Positions 1 to 7,834 of a DNA stretch of 26,286 bases are shown piece after piece. The stretch comes from CAZQEC01 sp964591565 (lineage in GTDB: Bacteria > Patescibacteriota > UBA1384 > CAJBMM01). A model generated the notes under the pieces. The model was not told the DNA's origin and searched no databases. It saw only the letters and a list, made by a program, of their open reading frames with translations. Each line of letters begins with the position of its first letter. Position 1 is the stretch's first letter. Where the stretch lies: positions 1-26,286 of the forward strand of contig CAZQEC010000012.1 in assembly GCA_964591565.1 (NCBI GenBank). The letters are read 5' to 3'. The translations under genes were made by a program, and so were the position numbers.

Positions 1-62
1 GATCCACCCCTACGAGTAAATAATAACTTCTACTTCAGACTTCTGAACAGATACAAATTTGC

Positions 63-92
63 TTGCGCAGTAATGTACGTTCTGGTTATACT
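63..92 (+). promoter_or_regulatory. Candidate promoter of the 115-750 gene
   Basis: TTGCGC (63-68) and TATACT (87-92) are separated by 18 bases and lie just upstream of a strong ribosome binding site. Transcription would start near 99, almost on the Shine-Dalgarno sequence. The assignment rests on consensus resemblance alone. Confidence 0.4.
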
Positions 93-114
93 TAATGCAA
101 GGAGGATAAATAAT

Positions 115-750
115 ATGTCAGAAGAGCGACCTGGTTTTAGTGGCGAAGCTGATCTGCCAGAAATCAAACAAAATACCTACACAGATGCACAGCGTAATGA
201 AGCTGACGTGGCAAACACGCGCATTAATGAGATTGAAGCAGAAAAAATGCGATTAACTGCAGAAAGAATGCGATTAACTACCGAGGGAAACACCACCAGC
301 GAACGCACAGAAATGTATAGTAAGAGAATTGCCGGATTAGAGCTTCAAGCTGACATGTCTCACAGAATGGGCGATGAAGCAACAGCCGAACAATTGAATA
401 ACGAGATAGCACAGCTTCAGCGCGAGAAACTTGAAACATCAGATGCCAACGTCAAGCAAGCACTAAAAGATTTGATGATATTATTACCAAGTCTCAACAC
501 AAAAGATCGCCAGTCGTTTGTCCACGCCCCCAGGTGTGATGAAGAGATGCTCAAGAAAATGGCAAATTTACTCAACGAATCAGTCGCCTACGCCACAAAT
601 CAAGCAGAGCAACCGCGAAATGTGCTTATGCTAAGACTAAGTGATGCTGGAGATGGAAATGCCGTAATCTATAGCTGTAGCCCAAGCGGCTCGTATTTAC
701 ACATTCGGAGTCATTCATCATATAATAAATGGGTTAACACGCCACGATAG
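115..750 (+). CDS. Hypothetical protein with N-terminal coiled coil
   Basis: A 211-residue protein I do not recognise. The ATG at 115 is chosen because AAGGAGG (99-105) sits 9 bases before it; an in-frame ATG at 73 has no such site. Residues about 20-120 are rich in Glu, Lys, Gln, Ala and Arg with few prolines or glycines and read as a long coiled coil, including the near-repeat EKMRLTAERMRLT. The C-terminal 80 residues look globular, with Ser, Tyr and hydrophobic segments. No signal peptide or membrane segment is visible, so it is probably cytoplasmic. It is convergent with recX, with 9 bases between the stops. The function is unknown and the neighbours give no firm hint. Confidence 0.75.
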   Translation: MSEERPGFSGEADLPEIKQNTYTDAQRNEADVANTRINEIEAEKMRLTAERMRLTTEGNTTSERTEMYSKRIAGLELQADMSHRMGDEATAEQLNNEIAQLQREKLETSDANVKQALKDLMILLPSLNTKDRQSFVHAPRCDEEMLKKMANLLNESVAYATNQAEQPRNVLMLRLSDAGDGNAVIYSCSPSGSYLHIRSHSSYNKWVNTPR

Positions 751-759
751 ATGCACTTT

Positions 760-1248
760 TTACAGTTCCCGCAGAATTTGATAAACCACGCTCCCCGAAA
801 ATCCTCGTCCAGCTAAAAAGCGGGCGAGTTTGATTTTGCGTTGCGCTGGATCAAAACGGGATNNNNNNNNNNGGGATAATAATTTCAGCCGTTTTTCGGC
901 TAAACCACGGGCTAGCATTAGCTCATCGTCCGTAGATATTACCCCAACCGCTAGCTCGGCAATTTCAGGCGAAACGCCCTTTTGGATCAGTTTTATCCTC
1001 AGATGCCTTGCCCCTCGAGGTGCCGTGCGGGTTTGATATGAAACATAGTTTTCGGCGTATTTTTGGTCGTTTATTAGCCCCATTTCAGTTAGTTTTTTGA
1101 TAACCACTTCAATTACGTCTGGATTATATTGTCGCGTCACTAATTTATCCCGCAACCCTTGCTCCGTCTGTGCAGAGCGTTGCAAACTCTTCATCGCTAC
1201 AATAAAAGCATCATTTTTTGATTCTGGATTATCTGCCTTGCGTACCAT
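760..1248 (-). CDS. recX: RecX regulatory protein (interrupted by a 10-N gap)
   Basis: RecX binds RecA filaments and modulates recombinase activity in the cytoplasm. The protein shows the usual all-helical repeats: an N-terminal segment with SLQRSAQTEQGLRDKL, a middle segment with LTEMGLINDQKYAENYV, and a C-terminal segment with KIKLARFLAGRGFSGSV, matching the family's L-x-x-(R/K)GF ending. The ATG at 1248 follows a GGGAG ribosome binding site. Ten undetermined bases (863-872) fall within the third repeat, but the frame is the same on both sides. Removing 15 bases, as a 5-base contig overlap would imply, gives KLLSRFDPAQRK and ordinary family spacing with 157 residues. recA lies four genes away on the same strand. 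A separate promoter candidate lies upstream. Confidence 0.9.
   Translation of the reverse strand: MVRKADNPESKNDAFIVAMKSLQRSAQTEQGLRDKLVTRQYNPDVIEVVIKKLTEMGLINDQKYAENYVSYQTRTAPRGARHLRIKLIQKGVSPEIAELAVGVISTDDELMLARGLAEKRLKLLSXXXXSRFDPAQRKIKLARFLAGRGFSGSVVYQILREL
863..872. other. Assembly gap of ten Ns inside recX
   Basis: Ten Ns are flanked on both sides by the same five bases, GGGAT (858-862 and 873-877). This suggests two contig ends that overlap and were joined with a default spacer rather than truly missing sequence. Confidence 0.9.
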
Positions 1249-1285
1249 ATAACTCCCTGTCTTTCATTCAAATCCAACTATCGTT

Positions 1286-1385
1286 AATCTTTCTTTCCTT
1301 CTGGTAGCGTGTAAACAGTGGGGATTGTTAAGGGCGGTGGGGCGACATCTTAGGCGAGCCCTAACACTCTTAACTAAAAAAGTTA
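1286..1385. repeat. Hairpin repeat element, copy 1 (diverged)
   Basis: This is the most diverged of three related intergenic elements; the others are at 12422-12512 and 16151-16236. It keeps the order TAATCTTTCTT, TAGCGTG, GATTGTTAAG, a G-rich arm, CATCTTAGGCGAGCCC and CTTAACTAAAA. The inverted arms (1328-1343 and 1358-1373) pair only imperfectly. It lies upstream of recX. Confidence 0.7.
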
Positions 1386-1413
1386 CCCAAATGTAAACAA
1401 GAAAAGCGTGGTT

Positions 1414-1451
1414 TAAGTATACGGTTGTTAAGTGTACGGTTGTCAACCGTA
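1414..1451. repeat. 15-bp tandem duplication ending in a palindrome
   Basis: TAAGTATACGGTTGT (1414-1428) is followed directly by TAAGTGTACGGTTGT (1429-1443), one mismatch in 15. The second copy runs into the perfect inverted repeat TACGGTTG-T-CAACCGTA (1435-1451). It looks like a duplicated operator. Confidence 0.6.
1416..1446 (-). promoter_or_regulatory. Candidate recX promoter
   Basis: On the minus strand TTGACA (1441-1446) and TATACT (1416-1421) are 19 bases apart. The -35 hexamer lies inside the palindrome at 1435-1451, so a protein bound there would block it. The long spacer lowers confidence. Confidence 0.4.
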
Positions 1452-1517
1452 GGAGGTTGATCGTGCATCATTATTAGTATCGTCAGATTTAATCAAGGGC
1501 GACCGTGGCGCAGTATT

Positions 1518-2255
1518 TCATAATTTCTTCAGCGCCTCTTTGACTGATTGGCGATTATCAACCTGAAGCACTTGTGAAAGTCTGGGGAACTGGTCCAGTA
1601 AATAAACTTGAATCTTTTGGTCCCAACGTGTCCAGATAGCCATGGCAGTTAATATCATAATAACGCCAAAAATGGTTTGCGGATTAATTTTGCCGGTGCT
1701 AATTTTTTTCAGCCGACCAATCACGGCTCGACTACCATACATCACAATAGACAGTGGAATAGCCGCACCAATCACAAACACCAGCGTAATTGCAACCGAT
1801 TCAAGGCCAACTCCGCGCGTAGCCGATAGGGCAATAACCGAGGCCATTATTGGACCGGTACACGGCGCCCATACTAGCCCAAGACTGATCCCAACCAATA
1901 CGCCGCTCCAAAAACCATCGCCAGACGCTTGTTTTGTTTGTGGTATTAATTTGCTGACCCTGATCTCAAAAGCGATCAGCAACTTCGGAATAATCATCAC
2001 CAACCCAAAGATGATCAGAATAACAATGGCAACGTAGCGCAATATATCTGTATTAACCCCGAATCTACCGACCAGATAGCTTAATCCGAGCGTGGCTATG
2101 CCAAAACTAAATATCAGGCCACAAATGATGCCAAACGGTCGCTTGCGCCCACCACTCACCCCGGCTGAAAGCACAATCGGCAAAATGGGCAAAATGCAGG
2201 GCGCGGCAATGGTCGCAATACCAGCCAAAAAAGCGAAAGTTAATAAAATAATCAC
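1518..2255 (-). CDS. ccdA: CcdA/DsbD-type thiol-disulfide membrane transporter
   Basis: CcdA-family proteins carry electrons from cytoplasmic thioredoxin across the membrane to extracytoplasmic thiol proteins. This 245-residue protein has about six membrane segments. Both signature cysteines are present: Cys20 in AAPCILPILP and Cys132 in LVWAPCTGP. The GTG at 2255 is preceded by AAGGA. The next gene upstream, 48 bases away, encodes a membrane-anchored thioredoxin-fold protein, its likely redox partner. A small palindrome, TTGTTG-TT-CAACAA (2268-2281), lies just before the ribosome binding site. No cytochrome c maturation gene is nearby, so a role in disulfide reduction is more likely than heme ligation. 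The C-terminal 25 residues are a soluble tail. Confidence 0.9.
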   Translation of the reverse strand: MIILLTFAFLAGIATIAAPCILPILPIVLSAGVSGGRKRPFGIICGLIFSFGIATLGLSYLVGRFGVNTDILRYVAIVILIIFGLVMIIPKLLIAFEIRVSKLIPQTKQASGDGFWSGVLVGISLGLVWAPCTGPIMASVIALSATRGVGLESVAITLVFVIGAAIPLSIVMYGSRAVIGRLKKISTGKINPQTIFGVIMILTAMAIWTRWDQKIQVYLLDQFPRLSQVLQVDNRQSVKEALKKL

Positions 2256-2303
2256 ATCAATCCTTAATTGTTGTTCAACAAGTCAGATTTTAGCCCAATC
2301 ATT

Positions 2304-2864
2304 TTATTGATATTTAGCCATTTCGGTCTTGAAAGTGGCAGAGTCCCAGGCGTCGCTAAATCGCGCCACCTCTTTGCCGTCTTTGATGATAACTTTGGTG
2401 TGTTGATAGGGTATGCGAAACTGATCCGCCAACGCTTTTTCATCGCTATCGGTTTCAGTGTCCTTATAGTTCACGCGAAAACCAACGATGTTACTACTGG
2501 TCAGGGCGTCAAAACCGCCTTTCATGACTGGGGCTTCAACGCGACATATTGGACACCAATTGGCGTAAAAATCGAGCATAATTACTTTATTTTGTTTCCC
2601 AGCCAAAATATAGTCGGCTTGTTTAAATGCTAAATATAGCGCCGATTTACCAGCTAAAACCTCTCCAGTAAATGAGTCGGTTGTGACCACATCTTCGCTT
2701 GTGCTAGTATTGTCGGTTTTTGTGGCATCGGTTTTGGATAATTCGGTTGATGTTTTGGTTGCATCTTCATTTTTATTGCTCGATGTAGAAAATGAATCTG
2801 AAAACACGACTGCGCCACCCAACAAAACAACGACCACTAAAATCACAATCACAATTTTTTGCAC
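2304..2864 (-). CDS. Membrane-anchored thioredoxin-like protein
   Basis: A 186-residue protein with an N-terminal signal anchor (residues about 3-21), a Ser/Thr/Asp/Lys-rich linker (about 22-65) and a C-terminal thioredoxin fold. The redox motif is WCPIC, with Cys104 and Cys107. The anchor implies that the thioredoxin domain faces outward, where CcdA could keep it reduced. The thioredoxin cis-proline position appears to be His155 in PYQHTKVII; this rests on my alignment by eye. The start is GTG at 2864 with AAAGG upstream. It lies between recA (24 bases upstream) and ccdA and is probably cotranscribed with both. The substrate is unknown. Confidence 0.87.
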   Translation of the reverse strand: MQKIVIVILVVVVLLGGAVVFSDSFSTSSNKNEDATKTSTELSKTDATKTDNTSTSEDVVTTDSFTGEVLAGKSALYLAFKQADYILAGKQNKVIMLDFYANWCPICRVEAPVMKGGFDALTSSNIVGFRVNYKDTETDSDEKALADQFRIPYQHTKVIIKDGKEVARFSDAWDSATFKTEMAKYQ

Positions 2865-2888
2865 AATATACTACCTTTATTATTTAAG

Positions 2889-3962
2889 CTAATCCACTTC
2901 GACTTCCACATTGTCCAAATTGTCAGCCACAGCCACCGGCGGCTTTAATTGTTGTTCTCGTACTTTTGCCTCTATATCGGCCGCTACCTTAAGATGACTA
3001 GCCAAAAATGCGCGCGCCGCTTCTCGCCCTTGACCCAATTTTTCCTCACCCATCGTAAACCATGTGCCAGATTTTTCGATAATGCCTGAAGTCACACCGA
3101 GATCTAAAATTTCGCCTTCGTGACTAATACCGTGATTGTACATTATGTCAAACTCGGCCACCTTAAACGGTGGCGCCACCTTATTTTTGACCACCTTGAC
3201 CGTAGTGTGCGAACCAACTACCACATCACCTTCTTTGAGCTGTTCTTTGCGCCGAATATCCATACGCACAGAGGCGTAAAACTTGAGCGCGTTACCGCCA
3301 GTGGTGGTTTCAGGATTGCCAAACATCACCCCAATTTTCATGCGAATTTGGTTAATAAACACCACAGTTGTTTTAGATTTGGAAATAGCGCCAGTCAGTT
3401 TGCGTAAGGCCTGACTCATTAGCCGAGCTTGCACACCCATCATAGCGTCACCCATTTCACCCTCAATTTCAGCGCGGGGCACTAAAGCCGCCACCGAATC
3501 TACCACTACCACATCCACCGCGTTCGAGCGCACTAAAGTTTCGACGATCTCTAACGCTTGCTCCCCAGTATCGGGCTGGGAGATGAGCAAATCGTCGAGG
3601 TTGATGCCCAATTTTTTGGCGTATTCTGGATCAAAGGCGTGTTCGGCGTCCACCATAGCGACCACTCCACCAACTTTTTGCGCTTCCGCCATGATGTGAA
3701 TTGCCAAAGTAGTTTTGCCCGAAGATTCAGGGCCATATATTTCAATAATGCGCCCACGTGGAATGCCACCGCCGAGAGCAATATCTAAAGAAAGCGAACC
3801 ACTGCGAATTGTCTCAATCTGCAAACCCGAGCCCTCGCCTAACTTCATAATCGAACCCTTGCCAAACTGCTTCTCAATTTGCATCAAGGCCATTTTTAGG
3901 GCTTCTTGCTTACTGCTCAACTTTTCGTCTGTCTCTACTTTTGCCGCGCTAATTTTGGCCAT
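2889..3962 (-). CDS. recA: RecA recombinase
   Basis: RecA forms ATP-dependent filaments on single-stranded DNA, drives strand exchange and activates the SOS response where one exists. All landmarks of the 357-residue protein are present: Walker A GPESSGKTT, Walker B region DVVVVDSVAALVPRAEI, the QARLMSQALRKLTG helix, FINQIRMKIGVMFG, and the L2-loop segment NPETTTGGNALKFYAS. The tail is acidic (DNLDNVEVEVD). The ATG at 3962 overlaps the end of the rodZ-like gene by 14 bases and has AAAGG inside that gene, indicating translational coupling. The promoter is probably the one shared with the rodZ-like gene at 4770-4797. I see no LexA-type box. Confidence 0.98.
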   Translation of the reverse strand: MAKISAAKVETDEKLSSKQEALKMALMQIEKQFGKGSIMKLGEGSGLQIETIRSGSLSLDIALGGGIPRGRIIEIYGPESSGKTTLAIHIMAEAQKVGGVVAMVDAEHAFDPEYAKKLGINLDDLLISQPDTGEQALEIVETLVRSNAVDVVVVDSVAALVPRAEIEGEMGDAMMGVQARLMSQALRKLTGAISKSKTTVVFINQIRMKIGVMFGNPETTTGGNALKFYASVRMDIRRKEQLKEGDVVVGSHTTVKVVKNKVAPPFKVAEFDIMYNHGISHEGEILDLGVTSGIIEKSGTWFTMGEEKLGQGREAARAFLASHLKVAADIEAKVREQQLKPPVAVADNLDNVEVEVD

Positions 3963-4689
3963 TTAACCTTTCTGGTGATCCAACGAGCGCCGCTTGTGGT
4001 GCGTTTACCAACACAATGCGCGATTGTTCACGCGTTTTGCCGAGTCTGTTCTGGGCTTTGACGATAATATTATTCACTCCATGCTCCACACGCACAGATT
4101 GTACAAACCGACCATCTTCTGTCACCGGAATGTTCTGCCCACCAATTTGCACTATCACCCCTGGGTCGGTTGAGCCACTAACGGTAACACTATCGCCCAC
4201 AACTTCGGCAGATTGCACCGGACTTTCCAGCGTCAGTGATGGCACCCCAGCAAAGCTGGATATTTGGATACCAAAATAGGCAATTAAGGCGCAGATCAAA
4301 GCGCCAGCAACCGCACGCCACATTAGCTTCGGCGTCACCACCACTCGCGCTGGACTTAAATTGTTATCGAGCGTAATATGGGCCACTGAGCCAGCGCTAG
4401 CCAACCCATATTCGATTTGAAATTGCGCTAAAATGCGTTTTGAATTTAAGCCAAGATAAGTGGCGTACGTTTGTATAAATCCAAGAGTGTAAACTGGCAA
4501 TGGCAACTGATAAAACTTGGATTGCTCCAGCGCTTCCAAATATTTAGCGCGAATGAGTGTGCTACGCTCGGCCTCAAGTAAATCAATTTGAAGTCTCAAA
4601 CGCGCTTGACGTAATTTTTCGCCAACCGAGAGCGCCACTTTGACGCTATTTTTGTGTGATTTCGATGTGGATTTACGAGTTAAGGCCAT
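3949..4689 (-). CDS. RodZ-like protein: HTH_25 domain, membrane segment, extracellular Ig-like domain
   Basis: A 246-residue bitopic protein. Residues about 20-95 form the RodZ-type helix-turn-helix (VGEKLRQARLRLQIDL through LPVYTLGFIQTYATYLGL). A membrane segment runs from about 124 to 146. Residues about 150-235 form a beta-sandwich resembling bacterial Ig or glucodextranase-B-like domains (DSVTVSGSTDPGVIVQIGG, VNNIIVKAQNRLGK). RodZ links the MreB cytoskeleton to wall synthesis; that role is plausible but no mreB is in view. GAAGGA lies close before the ATG at 4689. It is first in the leftward cluster with recA and overlaps recA by 14 bases. Confidence 0.82.
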   Translation of the reverse strand: MALTRKSTSKSHKNSVKVALSVGEKLRQARLRLQIDLLEAERSTLIRAKYLEALEQSKFYQLPLPVYTLGFIQTYATYLGLNSKRILAQFQIEYGLASAGSVAHITLDNNLSPARVVVTPKLMWRAVAGALICALIAYFGIQISSFAGVPSLTLESPVQSAEVVGDSVTVSGSTDPGVIVQIGGQNIPVTEDGRFVQSVRVEHGVNNIIVKAQNRLGKTREQSRIVLVNAPQAALVGSPERLNGQN

Positions 4690-4769
4690 TATTCCTTCAA
4701 AAACATTGGCTAATAATTAATGTCTGTGCCCACAAATAATCAACTGGTTTTAAGTAGTTTCTCTAGTTA

Positions 4770-4797
4770 ATGATACTCTCTGCAAGCCATCAGTCAA
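4770..4797 (-). promoter_or_regulatory. Promoter of the rodZ-like/recA cluster
   Basis: On the minus strand TTGACT (4792-4797) and TATCAT (4770-4775) are 16 bases apart, each one mismatch from consensus. The predicted start near 4763 gives a leader of about 74 bases before the ATG at 4689. Confidence 0.65.
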
Positions 4798-4842
4798 GGG
4801 GGTAAACGGTAGCTTCACGCCTCTGTAATGGTTAGCCCATTC

Positions 4843-4859
4843 GGTGACAATTGGTCACC
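4843..4859. promoter_or_regulatory. Operator-like inverted repeat upstream of the rodZ-like/recA promoter
   Basis: GGTGAC-AATTG-GTCACC is a perfect 6-bp inverted repeat lying 46 bases upstream of the -35 hexamer. Its size suits a dimeric regulator. A second inverted repeat, AGTCCA/TGGACT (4880-4900), lies just after ftsK but lacks the T-run of a terminator. Confidence 0.4.
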
Positions 4860-4915
4860 AATCGCTAGTTGGGGTGAACAGTCCAATATGTTTCTGGACT
4901 TCTACACTCCTTGCA

Positions 4916-7072
4916 TTAATATCGCTCCGTGGGGTCGCGTAGTTCATTTGTAGACATTAATACATCGCGCGGACGTGAACCGTCGGGGGGACCAATCACC
5001 CCTTCGTGTTCAAGTAGATCTAACAGGCGCGCGGCGCGGGCATAGCCAATGCGCATTCGACGCTGTAACAAACTAGCCGACGCCTTGCCAGCTTGCACCA
5101 CAATACTCATAGCGTCGCGATACAGCTCATCGTCGCCCGCTCCCTCTCCGGTGCCAATCGCACCCGCACTAACAGTATGATAATCGGTAATAGACTCATC
5201 GTATTGAGCGAACGAATCTTTTTTCAAAAATCCGGTGACCGCCGTAATTTCCTTATCGCTCACAAAACACCCTTGCAGGCGCTTCGGCTTGGTAATGTCG
5301 CCGCCTAAATACAACATATCGCCTGAACCGAGCAGTTTTTCCGCCCCACCCACGTCCAAAATGGTGCGTGAATCTACCTGACTGGCCACCGTAAAAGCAA
5401 TGCGCGACGGAATGTTGGCTTTAATTAAACCAGTAATAACGTCCACACTCGGACGTTGGGTCGCCACAATGAGATGGATACCAGTGGCGCGCGCCATCTG
5501 CGCCAAACGAACGATTGAACCCTCCACATCATTAGCCGAAACGGCCATTAAATCGGCTAACTCATCAATAATTATCACAATTCGCGGTATTTTGCCTTTC
5601 GGACCCGGTTTTTCATTATATGCGGCAATGTTACGCGCCCCAATTTCGGCAAAAATACGATACCGATCTTCCATTTCCGCCACCGCCCATTTTAGCGCAT
5701 TAACCGTTTTATCAGGCTCAGTAATAACCGGGGTTAATAAATGCCCAATGCCGTTATACCCTGTTAATTCAACCCGCTTCGGATCAACCAGCATTAAACG
5801 TAAGTCTTGCGGACTATTATTCATAATGTACGTGACAATAATAGAGTTAATAGCTACCGATTTGCCAGAACCAGTCGCGCCGGCAATCAGTAAATGGGGC
5901 ATTTTTTCCAAGTCAATGACCATTGCCATACCAGACACATCTCTGCCCAGCGGAATGTTCAAAGCGTGACTCGTTTTATGATACTCGGGCGATTCCAACA
6001 GTTCGCGCAAAGTCACTTTAGCCACCGATTTATTCGGTATTTCCACGCCAACGGCCGATTGACCCGGTATCGGCGCTTCCATGCGCAAGCTTTTAGCCGC
6101 CAACGCCAACGCTAAATCATTCTGACGGGCCACAATGTTGGCCAATTTTACCCCTTCGGTCGGCTTAAAAGTGTACTGACTAACCGTTGGTCCCACATTG
6201 ACGTCTTGCATTGACACTTCAATGTTAAACTCTTTCAAGGTTTGGCGAATCGCCTCAATGTTTTTTTGCACATTGCCCGGGTTTGGTTTAGTATCGGAAG
6301 TTTCCAGCAGATCAATCGGCGGTACATTCCAACCGCTCGAGGTGAGCAGGCGCGTCGTCCCAAACGGCTTTGTTTCTAGTACCGGCGCCGAAGAGCGGGG
6401 GGCAATGTCGCGACGACGCAACTTTAAGCCGCCAAGTCCCCTTCTGACGGTCGTAAACACCGACACTCGCGTGCCGCCCTCATTAACGTGCACCTCCTCT
6501 TGCTCGTCACCGCCACCCACCAAAGACGCCCAAATTGACATGATAGATGTGTTTAGCGCCATTGACAAAGATAGGCAAAATAAGGCCAACAGTACCAAAA
6601 ATGAGGCGACCCCACCCAAAAATTGTACAAAAAGCGTTGATGCAAAATAACCAATGTATCCGCCGCCACCGCCCTCTTTAGCCACGTTTAACGCATTATC
6701 ACTGGCTAAAATAAAATGCATCATACCACCGAAGCTAAAAAATAATAGAATGATACCAATGACCGTGGAGAGGCGCACTTCATACAACTTTGGGTTAACC
6801 GCGCTGACTACCACCGCCAAAAAAACGACCGGTAACAGATAAGCCAAATAGCCAAATAACAGTCGGCTTTCTTGAATGACAAACTGTCCCACCACGCCCG
6901 CCTTGCCGAAAATAGCCAAGAGCATCACTACTCCGAGCACCAGCATAACAATGGCCACCATTTCCTTACGCGTCTCTTCTTTCATACCTAAATCGAACGC
7001 GTAGCCCTTGCCGCGAGATTTTTTACTTTGCCAAAACTTTGGACCGTAATCTTTACGCTTGCGCCGTGCCAA
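4916..7072 (-). CDS. ftsK: FtsK/SpoIIIE DNA translocase
   Basis: FtsK pumps double-stranded DNA through the closing division septum and helps resolve chromosomes. The 718-residue protein has an N-terminal block of four or five membrane segments (about 37-185), a short linker, the alpha/beta RecA-like motor with Walker A GATGSGKS (about residues 397-404) and Walker B IVIIIDELADLM, and a C-terminal winged-helix gamma domain (about 650-710, SASLLQRRMRIGYARAARLL). The gamma domain normally recognises orienting sequences such as KOPS. The start is TTG at 7072, fixed by AGGAGG (7079-7084). It is shorter than E. coli FtsK because the linker is brief, like SpoIIIE. A terminator just upstream isolates it from the preceding gene, so it needs its own promoter, perhaps around TATATT near 7100. 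Confidence 0.97.
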   Translation of the reverse strand: MARRKRKDYGPKFWQSKKSRGKGYAFDLGMKEETRKEMVAIVMLVLGVVMLLAIFGKAGVVGQFVIQESRLLFGYLAYLLPVVFLAVVVSAVNPKLYEVRLSTVIGIILLFFSFGGMMHFILASDNALNVAKEGGGGGYIGYFASTLFVQFLGGVASFLVLLALFCLSLSMALNTSIMSIWASLVGGGDEQEEVHVNEGGTRVSVFTTVRRGLGGLKLRRRDIAPRSSAPVLETKPFGTTRLLTSSGWNVPPIDLLETSDTKPNPGNVQKNIEAIRQTLKEFNIEVSMQDVNVGPTVSQYTFKPTEGVKLANIVARQNDLALALAAKSLRMEAPIPGQSAVGVEIPNKSVAKVTLRELLESPEYHKTSHALNIPLGRDVSGMAMVIDLEKMPHLLIAGATGSGKSVAINSIIVTYIMNNSPQDLRLMLVDPKRVELTGYNGIGHLLTPVITEPDKTVNALKWAVAEMEDRYRIFAEIGARNIAAYNEKPGPKGKIPRIVIIIDELADLMAVSANDVEGSIVRLAQMARATGIHLIVATQRPSVDVITGLIKANIPSRIAFTVASQVDSRTILDVGGAEKLLGSGDMLYLGGDITKPKRLQGCFVSDKEITAVTGFLKKDSFAQYDESITDYHTVSAGAIGTGEGAGDDELYRDAMSIVVQAGKASASLLQRRMRIGYARAARLLDLLEHEGVIGPPDGSRPRDVLMSTNELRDPTERY

Positions 7073-7131
7073 CTTAAACCTCCTAATAGATGTCGTACCA
7101 TTAATATAACATAATTACAGATGTGAGAGCG

Positions 7132-7164
7132 AAAAAAAGAGTCCGCCAATTGCACAATTGACGG
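7132..7164 (-). terminator. Rho-independent terminator of the 7190-7750 gene
   Basis: On the minus strand a 10-bp stem, CCGTCAATTG/CAATTGGCGG (7143-7164, one U-G pair), is followed within a few bases by seven Ts (7132-7138). It lies 25 bases after the upstream gene's stop and before ftsK. Confidence 0.85.
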
Positions 7165-7189
7165 AACAGTCATGGATCATGGCCCCGCG

Positions 7190-7750
7190 TTACACAACGC
7201 TAGGGATGAACAATTGGGTTACACTGCCTGGCGGCGCAGGGTCTATTTGGCCAAGCGGTGGCTTTGCCAAAATCTCAAAAGTCGGGCTCGCCGCCACCAG
7301 CACATAGTTGTAGCGGCTCTTGCGGACATCACGTCTTAACCTTTCACACGTGTTCATGCCCCGGCACAATTCCAGAGTGACTTTTAGCACACCGAAAAAG
7401 ACACTTACACAATCGACACGACCACCTGCTCCCAGAACCGATACAGGTAACGGTGGACTCGGACGTTGCAAAAAACACGCGACCTCCGGAGTTGGGACTC
7501 TGCGCACCCGATACTCGATTCCCTCCATCTGATGAGTGAAATCAATCTTGGCAAAGGTGTCGTTAGACAAAACGCCGGGATATATAACACCGTCCACCCC
7601 ATCATTTGTGTCCGCGACATTATTGATGAAGCCAAACAGCTCGTCGTACCACTGATCACTTGGCTTAACTTTGTCGTCGTCTCCGCAACTGCCTAATCCC
7701 TCAATTGCCTTGATCGTGAACACATTTACGTTGAATGTAGCACCTGGCAC
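7190..7750 (-). CDS. Hypothetical protein, no recognised family
   Basis: A 186-residue protein I cannot assign. The start is GTG at 7750, fixed by AGGAGGT (7756-7762) five bases before it. There is no clear signal peptide or membrane segment. It has five cysteines, two of them in LCRGMNTCERL, a Pro-rich stretch (QRPSPPLPVSV), and a final third with alternating hydrophobic residues suggesting beta strands (YNYVLVAASPTFEILA). It is followed by a strong terminator, so it ends a transcript. The gene upstream is the RND transporter, 84 bases away, and the two could be cotranscribed. Nothing ties it to efflux beyond position. The good ribosome binding site and terminator argue that it is a real gene. 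Confidence 0.7.
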   Translation of the reverse strand: MPGATFNVNVFTIKAIEGLGSCGDDDKVKPSDQWYDELFGFINNVADTNDGVDGVIYPGVLSNDTFAKIDFTHQMEGIEYRVRRVPTPEVACFLQRPSPPLPVSVLGAGGRVDCVSVFFGVLKVTLELCRGMNTCERLRRDVRKSRYNYVLVAASPTFEILAKPPLGQIDPAPPGSVTQLFIPSVV

Positions 7751-7834
7751 GTTGCACCTCCTAACGTACTACAAATCGCAGAGTTTGCTGTTAAGGTCTT
7801 ATCGTTCGGCAAACAATCTACAACGCCAGCCAGT

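Noticed and set aside
1264..1446. Minus-strand frame of 60 codons
   Set aside because: It runs through the hairpin element and the tandem repeat, has no ribosome binding site and no protein-like composition.
4880..4900. AGTCCA/TGGACT hairpin as the ftsK terminator
   Set aside because: Only 6 bp and no T-run on the minus strand.
7405..7696. Frames on both strands inside 7190-7750
   Set aside because: They are shadows of the GTG-started gene, which alone has AGGAGGT and a terminator.
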